A DNA stretch of 64,000 bases, taken from contig JBAYRN010000006.1 of the NCBI GenBank assembly GCA_041676625.1, forward strand, positions 1-64,000. Reading direction: 5' to 3'. This DNA is from JAEXNA01 sp041676625 (lineage in GTDB: Bacteria; Vulcanimicrobiota; Xenobia; Xenobiales; JADMJV01). Positions 8,935 through 17,799 of the stretch are shown here, piece after piece. Below the pieces are notes generated by a model that was not told the DNA's origin, searched no databases, and saw nothing but the letters and a program-made list of their open reading frames with translations. Positions within the stretch are counted from its first letter, which is position 1. Every line of letters begins with the position of its first letter. The translations under genes were made by a program, and so were the position numbers.

Positions 8935-8965
8935 GAGTATCGAGCGAGGTGAATAAACCTCCGCC

Positions 8966-10090
8966 GTGACCAGGCCCCGTATCCTTTTTACCATCACCGA
9001 GTTTCCCCCCATCATCGGTGGGATCTCTACCTTGGCGGAGGTTCTTCTAGAAGAGCTGAAAAAGGGTGAGGAGGAGTTTCATCTGTGGGCCCCTCCGGGC
9101 ACGCAAGCTCCTGCAGGAGTGATTCTTCATGCCACCTATCGCAGGCCCTCAGGCTACCTTCCCCGGGCTTTTCTGGAAGTCCTGAATGCCCTGGAGCTTC
9201 GCCGGCTCCTGACCACCCACGACTTTCAAAGAGTGCTCTTCATGGACGCCTCTGCCCGGGCCTACGCCTTTGGGTTTGTGCCGGAGGTGCCGGCTCTGGT
9301 CTACGCCCACGGGTTGGAGGTGAGATCCGAGGGGCGCTTTCGAGACTGGACGACCGGCAAGCTGTGGCTGCAAAAACGGGCCATGCGCCGGGCCGGTCTG
9401 GTGGGCACCAACTCCAACTCCACCCGAGACCAGACGCGCCAAGTCTGCCCCGGACCAGTGGTCGAGACGGTTTACCCTTCCTTCGACCGCCGCCGGGTGT
9501 TTCACCCCGAGGAGCATTCCCAGAGCCCTTATCCGGATGGCCCCTTCCATTTCCTGACCGTGGCCCGGTTGGTGGATCGAAAGGACCACGCTCGAGTCTT
9601 GAACCTGCTGGCCACCCTGGACTCTCTAGGAGTGTCCGACTGGAACTACCACGTGGTGGGCGACGGCCCGTTGAGGGTGTCTTTGGAAAAGCGCTGCGAG
9701 CAGCTCGGCTTGAGGGGTCGCGTGGTCTTCTGGGGAAATGTGCCTGCCGAGCGTCTGGGGGCCTTTTATCACCACGCCGACCTCTTTATCATGCTTTCCA
9801 AATGGGTGGCCCGGGGGGTGGAGGGCTTCGGCCTGGTGTTTGTGGAGGCCGGGCGCTCGGGTCTGGCCACTGTGGGCAGCCGTCACGGCGGGGTGGTGGA
9901 GGCTATCGAAGACGGGATCACCGGGATCATCTTGTCCGATCACCATGACCAGGCAGCCCGACAGTTGATCGAGTTGATGAACGATGCCCCCCGAAGGCTG
10001 GCTCTGGCTCAGGCCGGCAGAAAACGTGCTGAGGAGTTTTTTTCACCCGAAGCGTTTGGAGCCCGAATTCGCGCTCTGGCTAACCTCTGA
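8966..10090 (+). CDS. Glycosyltransferase family 4 (GT-B)
   Basis: A 374-residue retaining glycosyltransferase. The N-terminus has the FPPIIGGIST glycine-rich acceptor-side loop of GT4 enzymes; the C-terminal half has VARLVDRKDH, the VVGDGPLR donor-domain strand, and the E-x7-E motif region EGFGLVFVEAGRSG followed by GVVEAIEDG. It starts at GTG 8966 and follows the PLOD-like gene. It is convergent with the Mnn-like gene: their 3' ends overlap by 11 nt. Together with the neighbouring transferases it may build the sugar part of a glycolipid. Donor and acceptor are not predictable. Confidence 0.85.
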   Translation: MTRPRILFTITEFPPIIGGISTLAEVLLEELKKGEEEFHLWAPPGTQAPAGVILHATYRRPSGYLPRAFLEVLNALELRRLLTTHDFQRVLFMDASARAYAFGFVPEVPALVYAHGLEVRSEGRFRDWTTGKLWLQKRAMRRAGLVGTNSNSTRDQTRQVCPGPVVETVYPSFDRRRVFHPEEHSQSPYPDGPFHFLTVARLVDRKDHARVLNLLATLDSLGVSDWNYHVVGDGPLRVSLEKRCEQLGLRGRVVFWGNVPAERLGAFYHHADLFIMLSKWVARGVEGFGLVFVEAGRSGLATVGSRHGGVVEAIEDGITGIILSDHHDQAARQLIELMNDAPRRLALAQAGRKRAEEFFSPEAFGARIRALANL

Positions 10091-11195
10091 CAACTTCGCG
10101 CAAGAAGGCAAGAAGATCCAGCAGGAGCACTCCCAGTTCGGTCAAGCGAGCGGCCCTCCAGCGCGAAAAATCAAAAGGGAAGGCACCGTCGTAGCGGGAC
10201 TTAAACTCTTTCAACCATTCCAATCCCTGCCGCTCCAGTTCGGCCAGTTCCGGATAGGAGACGGGGGCCTTTCCAAACAGCTTGATGTGGTCGGCCACCG
10301 GGATCGAGAGGTAGGGGTTCCAGGGCCGGGTGGTGCGGTGAAAAAACAAGGGGCTACCGTCGGGTGCAAACTGCAACAGTCCGATCCTCTTAAAAGGGCC
10401 GCTGTGGTGGGGCAGATGAAAAGAGTGGGAGGTCCCGGGTACCCGGCGGGTGAGGTAGCCGGTACCCACTTCGGCCACCGGGTGCTCCAGCAGATGGTAC
10501 GGCGTAGAGGTTAGCTCGCAGCAGAGCCGATAGAGGTCTTTGTCGCCCAGGGTGCGGGGGTAGACCTGGGAGCGAAAGTCGTCGGAGTTCAGCAGGCAGG
10601 CAGCGGTCAGGGCTTTCCAGCACCGCTCTTTATCCATGAGGATCTGCCCAGCCTCCATCTCCGGTCCGGCCTGATTGAGCTCCCGGGGCAGGCCCAGATC
10701 GTCTAGAAGAGAGCCATGGTTGTAGCGGGCTGAAAGCATATCCGGCCACAGCAGAACCCCCTTTTCCTGGTAACTAGGAGCGGAGAAGAGCGGTTCCGGG
10801 TCCTGCAGCGGAAAGTTGTCGCAGTCCAGCAACAAGACTTCTCGAAACGAAGAGAGGTAAATGGCGTACGGCTTGATGGGCCAGCCTCGAAAGGAAGCCT
10901 CCGTCATGGCCCCCGGATAGAGGGCCGGATCGAGGCGGGAAACGTCCACGAACCGGATGCCGGAAAACTCCCTGCTCCAGGCTGTTCTCACGAACTCCGG
11001 GATCTCTTCTCCCGAGTGGAAGAGCTCCACCGGCAGAGACGACACCTCTCGGAGGCGCCGCAGGCAGATATAAGCGTTTGCCGTCATGAGGTGACCACCG
11101 AAGCAGATCACCACACCCCGACCCTGGGCCGAAGGATACGGGGTGCTGCCCTCCAGTCTCTCCAAGAGCTGCGGCAGGAGCATATCGACTCTCAC
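10080..11195 (-). CDS. Fungal-type alpha-mannosyltransferase-like protein (MNN1/MNN2 family)
   Basis: 371 residues. The order of motifs follows the Mannosyl_trans3 family known from fungal MNN1/MNN2: GRGVVICFGGH (26-36), then LPVELFHSGEEIP, a short GIRFVDVS, GWPIKPYAIYLSSFREVLLLD leading into the DxD motif (Asp124-Cys-Asp126), and GVLLWPD. In fungi these enzymes transfer mannose from GDP-mannose. The start is GTG at 11195, overlapping the acyl carrier protein stop by 4 nt (GTGA), so the two are translationally coupled. This places a mannosyltransferase last in an operon with inositol and sphingoid-base genes. A mannosylinositol lipid product is inference. Confidence 0.75.
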   Translation of the reverse strand: MRVDMLLPQLLERLEGSTPYPSAQGRGVVICFGGHLMTANAYICLRRLREVSSLPVELFHSGEEIPEFVRTAWSREFSGIRFVDVSRLDPALYPGAMTEASFRGWPIKPYAIYLSSFREVLLLDCDNFPLQDPEPLFSAPSYQEKGVLLWPDMLSARYNHGSLLDDLGLPRELNQAGPEMEAGQILMDKERCWKALTAACLLNSDDFRSQVYPRTLGDKDLYRLCCELTSTPYHLLEHPVAEVGTGYLTRRVPGTSHSFHLPHHSGPFKRIGLLQFAPDGSPLFFHRTTRPWNPYLSIPVADHIKLFGKAPVSYPELAELERQGLEWLKEFKSRYDGAFPFDFSRWRAARLTELGVLLLDLLAFLREVVRG

Positions 11196-11428
11196 TCCCT
11201 AGCTTTCAGCAGGGCTTCGAGCTCTCCGAAGGTCTCCACCGAGAAGAGCTCTTCGCTGTCGATATCGATGTCGTAGTCTTCTTCCAACAACGCCAGGAGC
11301 TCGGAAAGGGCTACGGAATCGATGCCGAGTTCGTCGATGCGCAGCTCGTCGGTGATGGGCCCGAAGTCGTGGTAGTCCAGGCGCTCCAGGGCGATTTTAA
11401 GCTTTTCAGCCAGGGTGGCGTCTAGCAT
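11192..11428 (-). CDS. Acyl carrier protein
   Basis: 78 residues, acidic, with the phosphopantetheine-attachment motif GIDSVALSE (Ser38) at the start of helix II. Length and pattern fit a free-standing ACP. A clear Shine-Dalgarno GGAG lies before the ATG. It sits between the FtsX-type permease and the Mnn-like mannosyltransferase in the operon that begins with the serine-palmitoyltransferase-like gene. Dedicated ACPs are often found near bacterial serine palmitoyltransferase and supply it with acyl-ACP, so this one is probably not the housekeeping fatty-acid ACP. Confidence 0.9.
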   Translation of the reverse strand: MLDATLAEKLKIALERLDYHDFGPITDELRIDELGIDSVALSELLALLEEDYDIDIDSEELFSVETFGELEALLKARE

Positions 11429-11483
11429 TGGTCAATCTCCTTTGATGGCTCTTTGTCTACCCCCGCCCCGCGGCCTGCAAACG

Positions 11484-13892
11484 TCACGAGGCGTCCTGGG
11501 TCGCCGCGGTGAGGGGAAGCGCCCGCAGCCGGGTCAGTCCGTTGCCCACGGCCACAAAGCAAATGAGCAGGCTAATCCCGGCCGTGGTGAGGACGGTGGA
11601 GGCGCCCAGAGCCAGATCCAACTGCAGCAGTTGGCTTTGGAAGCTGTTCATCATGACCTGGCCCAGGGCCAGCCCGGCGGGGATGCCGGCGAGCAGACCT
11701 AGAAACCACAGGACCAGGGTCTCGGTGATCAAAAGACCCGCCAGTTGGGCGTCACTCACCCCGAGACAGGAGAGGGTGGCAAACTCCCGGCGCCGCTCCA
11801 TCACGTTCATGGTGGTGGTGCCCAGCAACACCACCAGCGCGAAGATGGAGGTGAAGGCCAGAAGCAGCGCTTTGTAGGCGTTGAACATGCGGAGCAGGTC
11901 TTCCACCTCGTTTCGCATCTGCAGAGGGCTTGAGATCCCGTGGAAAGCCTTCTCCTGCTCCAGTTTCTGCCGCAGGGCATCAACCTGGCCCGGCTTAGCC
12001 TTGATCAAGAGCACGTTGACGGCATCCGGCGGAGACCACAACGAATATTTGGCTACCCGCTGCAGTTGAGCCAGGTCCAGCTTGGGCGGATTGGCCAGAG
12101 GCTCGTGAAGCGTGGAGGCGATGGAGAAGCTAAACTTGGGAGCGTTCGGGTGGATCCGGTGTAGCCACAGTTCCACTCGATCGCCGGGTCGAGCCCCCAG
12201 CCGTGCCATCTGCACCGGCCCCAGAAAGAGCAGAGGCTCGTGAGACATGGCTACCGGTTCTCGATCCCGGGTGTAGAGCTTCAAGAGTTCGCTGTCCCGG
12301 GCCACTCCCCAGATGTTGGTGTTGAGCCTGCGGTCGTCCAGGCTGATGGTGGCCGAATGGCGCAGGGCGTACTCCACCTTTTCTACCTCCGGCCAATTGT
12401 ACACGTGGGGCACCATGGCCATGGACGCCACGTTCATCCCCACTTCAAAGTCGTAACGGTGCACCCGGTCGAAGTAGTAGTTGAGAGTCCGGGACTGGCT
12501 GTCGAAGATGGAGAGAGTCATCACGATCTGGGCCACCGAGACCGCGATGCCCATGACCGACAACAGGCCCCGCCCGGGGTTTCGGGCCAGATTTCTTAAG
12601 GCAAACCGCATGCGCGTGGGCAAGAGCGAGTCGAAGACCGTCTCGGTGCGGGGTGCCCAGCCTTCTTGAAACTCCATCCGGATGGCCCGAATGGGGTCGA
12701 GCTTCAGGATCCGCCGGGTCGCGATCCAGGAGGCGAAAAGAGAGAGAAAAACGGCCAGACCTACGATCCCGATCAAACCGGAAACCGGAGTCTGAACCTC
12801 CACAAACGGCAGACCTAAAATCTGGGTGTAGAAGCTAGTGCTGGTCCGACCGAGCGGCACCCCCAAAACCACCCCGCCGATCGCTCCCAGAACACCGATG
12901 ACCAGCCCCAGTAGCAGGTACTGGCCTACCAACTGCAAGCTGGAGCAGCCCTGAGACATCAAGATCCCGATCTCGCGCCGCTGTCTGGAGACCAACTGCC
13001 AGAGGGTGGTGAAAAGCGTGATGGAACTGAGAGAAAGAAAGATGGCCGGGAAGAAGTAGGCCAGCCCTTTGAAAGCCTGGCGATCTCGAAGCAGCAGGGC
13101 GTGGGAAGGCTGCTCGAGTCGGCTGATGGCCGGTTCGGCCAGGGCCGGACCCATGCGGGCTTCAGCCTCTTTTATGATGGCCTCCACCAAGTCCGGGTCG
13201 TCCACCAACACGTGAACTTCATTGATGTGGGCGCCCCCCACTGCCGATTGGGCATCCTGCTCGGCCACGAAGACGACTCCGTAGCGCTTGTCCATGGGAC
13301 GGGGGTCGAAGCGGTTGTTGGCCAGCCAGATGTACTCCGGACTCGAGACAAGCCCCACGATTCGAAACCGCCGGGAGGCTCCCATGTCGTACTCCACCCG
13401 CAGGGTGTCGCCTATCTTGTAGCCATGATGGCGGGCAAATCGGGCTTCCAGCAGTGCTTCTCCCCGAGGTTCGTTGAGGTACCGACCTTCCAGTACATAA
13501 ACATCGTTGATCTCGGGGCGGTGGTCGTGGGGCAGGCCGATGAGGTGCCCATCCACTGCTCGGGAACGACTGGCCGCCACGGTCACGGGATCCAGCAAAA
13601 TGCGGATGCTTCTGGTGGTGCGCCCCATGACGGCCCGCACCCCCGGGATGCTCCGCAAGCGGGCCATCTCGGTGGGAGAGATCTTATTGACCGGCAGGGT
13701 GAAATCCAGAAAGTTTAACAGATCGTAAGTCCGCTCGGTGGAGCGCTCCAGGCTGTGGGAGGCCGAGAAAAAGGCCAGGTACAGAGCCACGGAAAGGACC
13801 AGCATGGATAAACACGCCCCAAAAGAGATCCACCCTTTGCGAAGATCGCGAAGGATCTTCTTCAGCACGAGCTTCACATAGCCGAAAGACAT
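11484..13892 (-). CDS. FtsX/MacB-type ABC transporter permease, duplicated form
   Basis: 802 residues. A membrane helix near 25-45 is followed by a large extracytoplasmic domain, a three-helix FtsX block around 270-400, then a second MacB-like periplasmic domain and a second FtsX block at about 690-790. This double arrangement resembles lipoprotein- or lipid-handling permeases of the MacB/LolC superfamily, in which movement of the periplasmic domains drives extraction of the substrate from the membrane. It has no ATPase domain; the matching MacB-type ATPase is encoded divergently at 17800-18513. It lies between the inositol-phosphate synthase and ACP genes, suggesting export of the lipid product to the outer membrane. 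Confidence 0.85.
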   Translation of the reverse strand: MSFGYVKLVLKKILRDLRKGWISFGACLSMLVLSVALYLAFFSASHSLERSTERTYDLLNFLDFTLPVNKISPTEMARLRSIPGVRAVMGRTTRSIRILLDPVTVAASRSRAVDGHLIGLPHDHRPEINDVYVLEGRYLNEPRGEALLEARFARHHGYKIGDTLRVEYDMGASRRFRIVGLVSSPEYIWLANNRFDPRPMDKRYGVVFVAEQDAQSAVGGAHINEVHVLVDDPDLVEAIIKEAEARMGPALAEPAISRLEQPSHALLLRDRQAFKGLAYFFPAIFLSLSSITLFTTLWQLVSRQRREIGILMSQGCSSLQLVGQYLLLGLVIGVLGAIGGVVLGVPLGRTSTSFYTQILGLPFVEVQTPVSGLIGIVGLAVFLSLFASWIATRRILKLDPIRAIRMEFQEGWAPRTETVFDSLLPTRMRFALRNLARNPGRGLLSVMGIAVSVAQIVMTLSIFDSQSRTLNYYFDRVHRYDFEVGMNVASMAMVPHVYNWPEVEKVEYALRHSATISLDDRRLNTNIWGVARDSELLKLYTRDREPVAMSHEPLLFLGPVQMARLGARPGDRVELWLHRIHPNAPKFSFSIASTLHEPLANPPKLDLAQLQRVAKYSLWSPPDAVNVLLIKAKPGQVDALRQKLEQEKAFHGISSPLQMRNEVEDLLRMFNAYKALLLAFTSIFALVVLLGTTTMNVMERRREFATLSCLGVSDAQLAGLLITETLVLWFLGLLAGIPAGLALGQVMMNSFQSQLLQLDLALGASTVLTTAGISLLICFVAVGNGLTRLRALPLTAATQDAS

Positions 13893-13901
13893 GGAAGGGT
13901 T

Positions 13902-15023
13902 TTAGACGGCGGGTACCGGTCCGCGATGGTTTATGAATTCAAAGTTTTGTTTGCGCGCTTCGTGATCCGGGATCTGCTGGGGCGGGCTTTTCATGTAGTA
14001 GGCGCTGGTGGGGATCAAAGGTCCGCTCAATTTGCGCTCCAGGGCCAGCTTGGCGCAACGGATGGCGTCGATCACCACGCCCCCAGAGTTGGGAGAGTCC
14101 TGCACCGAGAGACGGCACTCCAGCTCCAGCGGAACCCCTCCAAACCCCGCTCCTTCGAGCCGGATGAAGGCCACCTTGTTGTCTTTTTGCCAGGGTACGT
14201 AGTCCGACGGTCCCACGTGGATCTGGTCTTTGGGAAGGGGAGTGTCGAGCTGGGCCTGCACGGCCTGGGTCTTGGAAATCTTCTTGGAATGCAAGCGTTC
14301 TCGAGCTAACATGTTCAGGAAGTCGGTATTGCCGCCGGTGTTCAGTTGATAAGTTCGGTCGATGCTGACTCCCCGATCGGAAAAGAGCCGGGCCAGGGCT
14401 CGATGCAAGATGGTGGCTCCCAACTGGCTCTTGACGTCGTCTCCCACGATCGGCACACCTGCGGAGCTAAACTTTTCCGCCCACTCCGGGTTGGACGCAA
14501 TGAAGACCGGCACACAGTTTACCATGGCCACCCCGGCGTCAAGGCACGCCTGGGCGTAGTGCCGCACCGCCGCCTCTGCCCCCACCGGAAGATAGCAGAC
14601 CAGTACTTCGGCCTTGGAGGCCAGGAGTTCGGCGGCCACATCCACCGGGGGTAATTCAGCCAGTACGATCCGTTGCTCCTCCGGGTACTCCTTCAGGTGA
14701 GCAGCGCAACCGTCCAGGATGGGCCCCATCTTTACCGTCGGGCTGTCTCCGTTTAAATCCGGGTGAAAGATTTTGGCGCAGTTCGGCAGACTGAAGACCG
14801 CCTGATTGACGGAGGTGCCCACCTTTCGCTTGTCCACATCAAAAGCAGTGACGACTTCGATATCACCGGGCGCCCACTCACCGATCTTGGAATGCATGAC
14901 CCCTTCGGGGACCTCGCGCCCTTCTCTATAGAAATGAATTCCCTGTAAGAGGGAACTGGCGCAGTTGCCGACGCCGGCTATCGCTATTCGGATTTTCACA
15001 CCTAAACTACCAAACTTTCTCAA
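13902..15023 (-). CDS. myo-Inositol-1-phosphate synthase
   Basis: About 373 residues. The enzyme converts glucose 6-phosphate to 1D-myo-inositol 3-phosphate with NAD+. The Rossmann turn IAGVGNCASSLLQG is diagnostic; the NTGGNTDFLNM stretch and KISKTQAV are conserved in the short form (about 360 residues) typical of actinobacteria and some other bacteria, rather than the longer eukaryotic form. A TTG start at 15023 overlaps the PAP2 stop by 4 nt (TTGA); a GTG at 14999 is an equally possible start. Its position between PAP2 and permease genes in one operon implies a dedicated inositol supply for a phospholipid or sphingolipid head group. Confidence 0.9.
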   Translation of the reverse strand: MRKFGSLGVKIRIAIAGVGNCASSLLQGIHFYREGREVPEGVMHSKIGEWAPGDIEVVTAFDVDKRKVGTSVNQAVFSLPNCAKIFHPDLNGDSPTVKMGPILDGCAAHLKEYPEEQRIVLAELPPVDVAAELLASKAEVLVCYLPVGAEAAVRHYAQACLDAGVAMVNCVPVFIASNPEWAEKFSSAGVPIVGDDVKSQLGATILHRALARLFSDRGVSIDRTYQLNTGGNTDFLNMLARERLHSKKISKTQAVQAQLDTPLPKDQIHVGPSDYVPWQKDNKVAFIRLEGAGFGGVPLELECRLSVQDSPNSGGVVIDAIRCAKLALERKLSGPLIPTSAYYMKSPPQQIPDHEARKQNFEFINHRGPVPAV

Positions 15024-15898
15024 TCGGAATCGATCGTGACCCCAGGACCTGCCAAGTTAGCTTTTTCGGTCGTATCCCCTCTAAAACCGGGGCCAAATTC
15101 AACAAAAAACCAACCTATAGCGGCTCCCACGAGCACATCGACTCCGTAGTGAAAACGGCCGTATATCGTAGAGAGGGCCATCCCGCAGCAGACCGGCAAG
15201 AGCCACCGATAGGCCCTGGGGTCCCAGCGCCAGGCCGCCACTGCGGCAGCGCACGCGAAGGTCACGTGGCCCGACGGAAAGGCTGCCGCTCCCGATGCAC
15301 CCTGGCCGCACAAGAAATGGCAAAGCCACCACATGGGCCCCTGCAAGCTCTCGTCCAGCGGGGGCAGCAAGGGGCGGGGGCCGTACACCGGAAACCAGAT
15401 CTGGATCAGGTATATGGTGAAGGTGGCGGCGTGGGAGCAAAAGAGATAGGTCGCCAGGTGAGGATTCTGAGTGCGGTACATGCGCCAGGCCAAAAAGAGT
15501 AACAGCGGATAATAGCTCAGGTAGCAGAGGTGCAACAGTTCTGAGACCAGCAGATGAGGAAGAGCCTCGCTAAACCAGACCGCCGGGATGGGGTCTCCGA
15601 AGAGAGCGATTTCCCACCTCAGCACGTTTTGATCGTAGGTTTGCCCTCCCGCCAGGCGGCTCAGCACATCCAGTTCCAAATAAAGACAGGGCACCAGGGG
15701 CACCGAGTACAGTTTGCAAAGCAGCGGTGAGCCCCATCGTCGGATGGCTAGGATCACCCCGATGGTCCCGAAGTGCACCCACGGGAGCAGCCCGCGCTCA
15801 GGTACCAAAAAACTCAGTAGAGCGGTCAGGGTCAGGTAGCCCACCACCAGCCCGTCGACCGACCAGTCGGCTCGGACGGGGCGGGTGCTACTCTCCAC
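15020..15898 (-). CDS. PAP2-family membrane enzyme (phosphatase or inositolphosphotransferase)
   Basis: 292 residues with about six predicted helices. The acid-phosphatase motifs are FPSGHVTF and, later, STIYGRFHYGVDVL, giving the His, Arg, His and Asp catalytic set. An internal SELLHLCYLSYYPLLL segment recalls the PAP2_3 group, which includes Aur1/Ipt1-like inositolphosphoryl transferases. It starts at GTG 15898, overlapping the CDP-alcohol phosphotransferase by 11 nt, and ends overlapping the inositol synthase by 4 nt. Two roles fit: removal of the phosphate from phosphatidylinositol phosphate, or transfer of phosphoinositol to ceramide. Sequence alone does not decide. Confidence 0.8.
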   Translation of the reverse strand: MESSTRPVRADWSVDGLVVGYLTLTALLSFLVPERGLLPWVHFGTIGVILAIRRWGSPLLCKLYSVPLVPCLYLELDVLSRLAGGQTYDQNVLRWEIALFGDPIPAVWFSEALPHLLVSELLHLCYLSYYPLLLFLAWRMYRTQNPHLATYLFCSHAATFTIYLIQIWFPVYGPRPLLPPLDESLQGPMWWLCHFLCGQGASGAAAFPSGHVTFACAAAVAAWRWDPRAYRWLLPVCCGMALSTIYGRFHYGVDVLVGAAIGWFFVEFGPGFRGDTTEKANLAGPGVTIDSD

Positions 15899-16484
15899 CG
15901 GTGGCGGCCTCTTCGATCAAGAGCTTGGAGTGGCGCAGCCTCTGAAAAGAGCCGACTGCTGCCACGGCCGTGAGGAGCCCGAGCGAGAAAAGGCCGGCGG
16001 TTTGATAACCGTAGGCCAGAAACAGCAGCACCAGAAGGAGTAAGAGCATGCGGTCGGCCCGACCTCCCACCCCCGGCCAGTCGCTGTTGTCGCTGGCGAT
16101 GACCAGGCCCACCCGGGCCTTGATGTAGCTCACCAGCATAGAAAACCCCAGGGCGGCGGTAGCCAGGACCGGGAAGTGGGCGCTCAGCCCGGCCAGCAGG
16201 GCGGCCTCCACGTATCGATCCACCACCGCTTCGAGATGGTTTCCGTAGTCGCTCACCTGCCCCGAGGCTCGAGCCACCGCGCCGTCTAGAAAATCCAGTA
16301 AAACGGCAGGGACCGCCAGGGCCAAAGCCGGAAAGAAGTACCCCTTTGCCAGGGCCAAACCGGCCAGGGTGGAGAGGGGTACGGCGGCGAGGGTGATGGC
16401 GTTGGGGCTGATCCCCGCCAGCACGAAGGGCCGGGCGACCAATCGACCGATGGGTTGTACTTTCCGGCGAAGCGAACTCAGCAT
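15888..16484 (-). CDS. CDP-alcohol phosphotransferase (candidate phosphatidylinositol-phosphate synthase)
   Basis: 198 residues with about six helices. The CDP-alcohol motif reads Asp64-xx-Asp67-Gly-xx-Ala-Arg-x8-Gly-xxx-Glu85-xxx-Asp89; the third acidic position is Glu instead of the usual Asp. Members transfer a phosphatidyl group from CDP-diacylglycerol to an alcohol; with an inositol-phosphate synthase in the same operon, inositol 1-phosphate is the likely acceptor. It lies between the serine-palmitoyltransferase-like and PAP2 genes. Other alcohols (glycerol phosphate, serine) remain possible. Confidence 0.8.
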   Translation of the reverse strand: MLSSLRRKVQPIGRLVARPFVLAGISPNAITLAAVPLSTLAGLALAKGYFFPALALAVPAVLLDFLDGAVARASGQVSDYGNHLEAVVDRYVEAALLAGLSAHFPVLATAALGFSMLVSYIKARVGLVIASDNSDWPGVGGRADRMLLLLLVLLFLAYGYQTAGLFSLGLLTAVAAVGSFQRLRHSKLLIEEAATGGE

Positions 16485-16498
16485 GACTTTCTAGTGCA

Positions 16499-17719
16499 CT
16501 AGTTTCGAAGGATCTGCTTCAATATCTCCACGGCGCGTTCGAGCCGCTCTTCAGAATGCCGGTTGCTGAGGAAAAACCGCAGCCGCGACTGGCTCTTGGG
16601 CACCGCGGGATACACAATCCCGGAGCCTTCAACACCTGCCAGGTGGAGCTGCTCGTTCACCCTCATGGTCTCGTGGGGATCGTCGAGGAAGACCGGGAAG
16701 ACGGCGATTCCGGCACAGCTGCCGGTATCCAGACCGGCCTCTTTGAGGAGATTTCCGAAGTGATTGGAGACCTTGCGCAGCTTCTCTACCCTCTCGGGTT
16801 CGCGATTAAGGATCTTCAGAGCCGTCAGTGCCGAAGCGGTGTTGGGCGGCGTGAGCCCCACGCTGTAGACGAAACCGGGCAGACTGTGCTTCAAAAAGTT
16901 GATGAATTGAGCACTGCCCGCCAGGTAGCCACCGCAACTGGCCAATGACTTCGAGAGGGTGCCCATCCAGATGATGTCTCCCTGCCGTCGGTCCACCGAC
17001 TGAAGCTCGGCTATACCTCGACCAGTCTCTCCGAGCACTCCCAGAGAATGAGCTTCATCGACCATGAGAATGAAATGATACTTCTTCTGCAGGGCGATCA
17101 GACCCGGGAGGTCGGGATAGTCTCCGTCCATGCTGTAGAGACCCTCCACCAGCACCAGGGTCCGTCGAAACTTGGGGCGCTCCCGGATCAGGAGATCTTC
17201 CAGCGCCACCAGATCGTTGTGGGGAAACTGAACCCTGCGTGCACGGCTGGCCAGCGCGCCGCGGATGGCGCTGTCGTGGGCGCAGGCGTCGTGCACCACC
17301 AGATCGGCCGGACCCATCAGAAAACTGATGAGGGTCACGTTGGTGGCGTGGCCCGAGACCAGAGCCAGGGCGTCTTCGGTACCCAGAAAACTAGCAAGCT
17401 CTTGCTCCAATTGGCGGTGAAGTGAGACCTCGCCGCCCACCAACCGGGAGGCCGACACGGAGGTCCCGTACTGTTGGATCGCTTCGATGGCTGCTTGATT
17501 GACCTCGGGGTGGCCGTTCAGGCCCAGGTAGTTGTAATTATTGAGGTTGATGCGGTCTGGACCGGTCTCCCGCAAACGAAAGTAAGGCTGCTGAATGCCC
17601 GCGCACTGGGCTTTTTCCAACCTCTCTTGAAAACGTCGAACCTCCGGAAGGCTCTCTAATTCATACTTCTCCGGAGCGAACTCGGTTATCGTATCGTGTG
17701 GAGTGTCCACTTTTCCCAT
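16499..17719 (-). CDS. PLP-dependent alpha-oxoamine synthase, serine-palmitoyltransferase-like
   Basis: 406 residues, fold type I PLP enzyme. Asp221 and His224 (DEAHSLGVLG) and the PLP-binding Lys257 (GTLSKSLASCGGY) are in place, and NNYNYLGL (60-67) is the usual substrate-entry motif. This family holds serine palmitoyltransferase, 8-amino-7-oxononanoate synthase and 2-amino-3-ketobutyrate ligase. The neighbours (ACP, ketosphinganine-reductase-like SDR, inositol and CDP-alcohol genes, no biotin genes) favour condensation of serine with an acyl-ACP or acyl-CoA to 3-ketosphinganine. It is first in its minus-strand operon and divergent from the MacB-type ATPase gene, with 80 bp between the starts. 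Confidence 0.8.
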   Translation of the reverse strand: MGKVDTPHDTITEFAPEKYELESLPEVRRFQERLEKAQCAGIQQPYFRLRETGPDRINLNNYNYLGLNGHPEVNQAAIEAIQQYGTSVSASRLVGGEVSLHRQLEQELASFLGTEDALALVSGHATNVTLISFLMGPADLVVHDACAHDSAIRGALASRARRVQFPHNDLVALEDLLIRERPKFRRTLVLVEGLYSMDGDYPDLPGLIALQKKYHFILMVDEAHSLGVLGETGRGIAELQSVDRRQGDIIWMGTLSKSLASCGGYLAGSAQFINFLKHSLPGFVYSVGLTPPNTASALTALKILNREPERVEKLRKVSNHFGNLLKEAGLDTGSCAGIAVFPVFLDDPHETMRVNEQLHLAGVEGSGIVYPAVPKSQSRLRFFLSNRHSEERLERAVEILKQILRN

Positions 17720-17799
17720 GGCCTACGCTTCGCAGTCAGGTCGGCGGTTCCTCGCGACGAAAGGACGGCCCATTTTCAGTCAGAACGAAAGACCACCTT

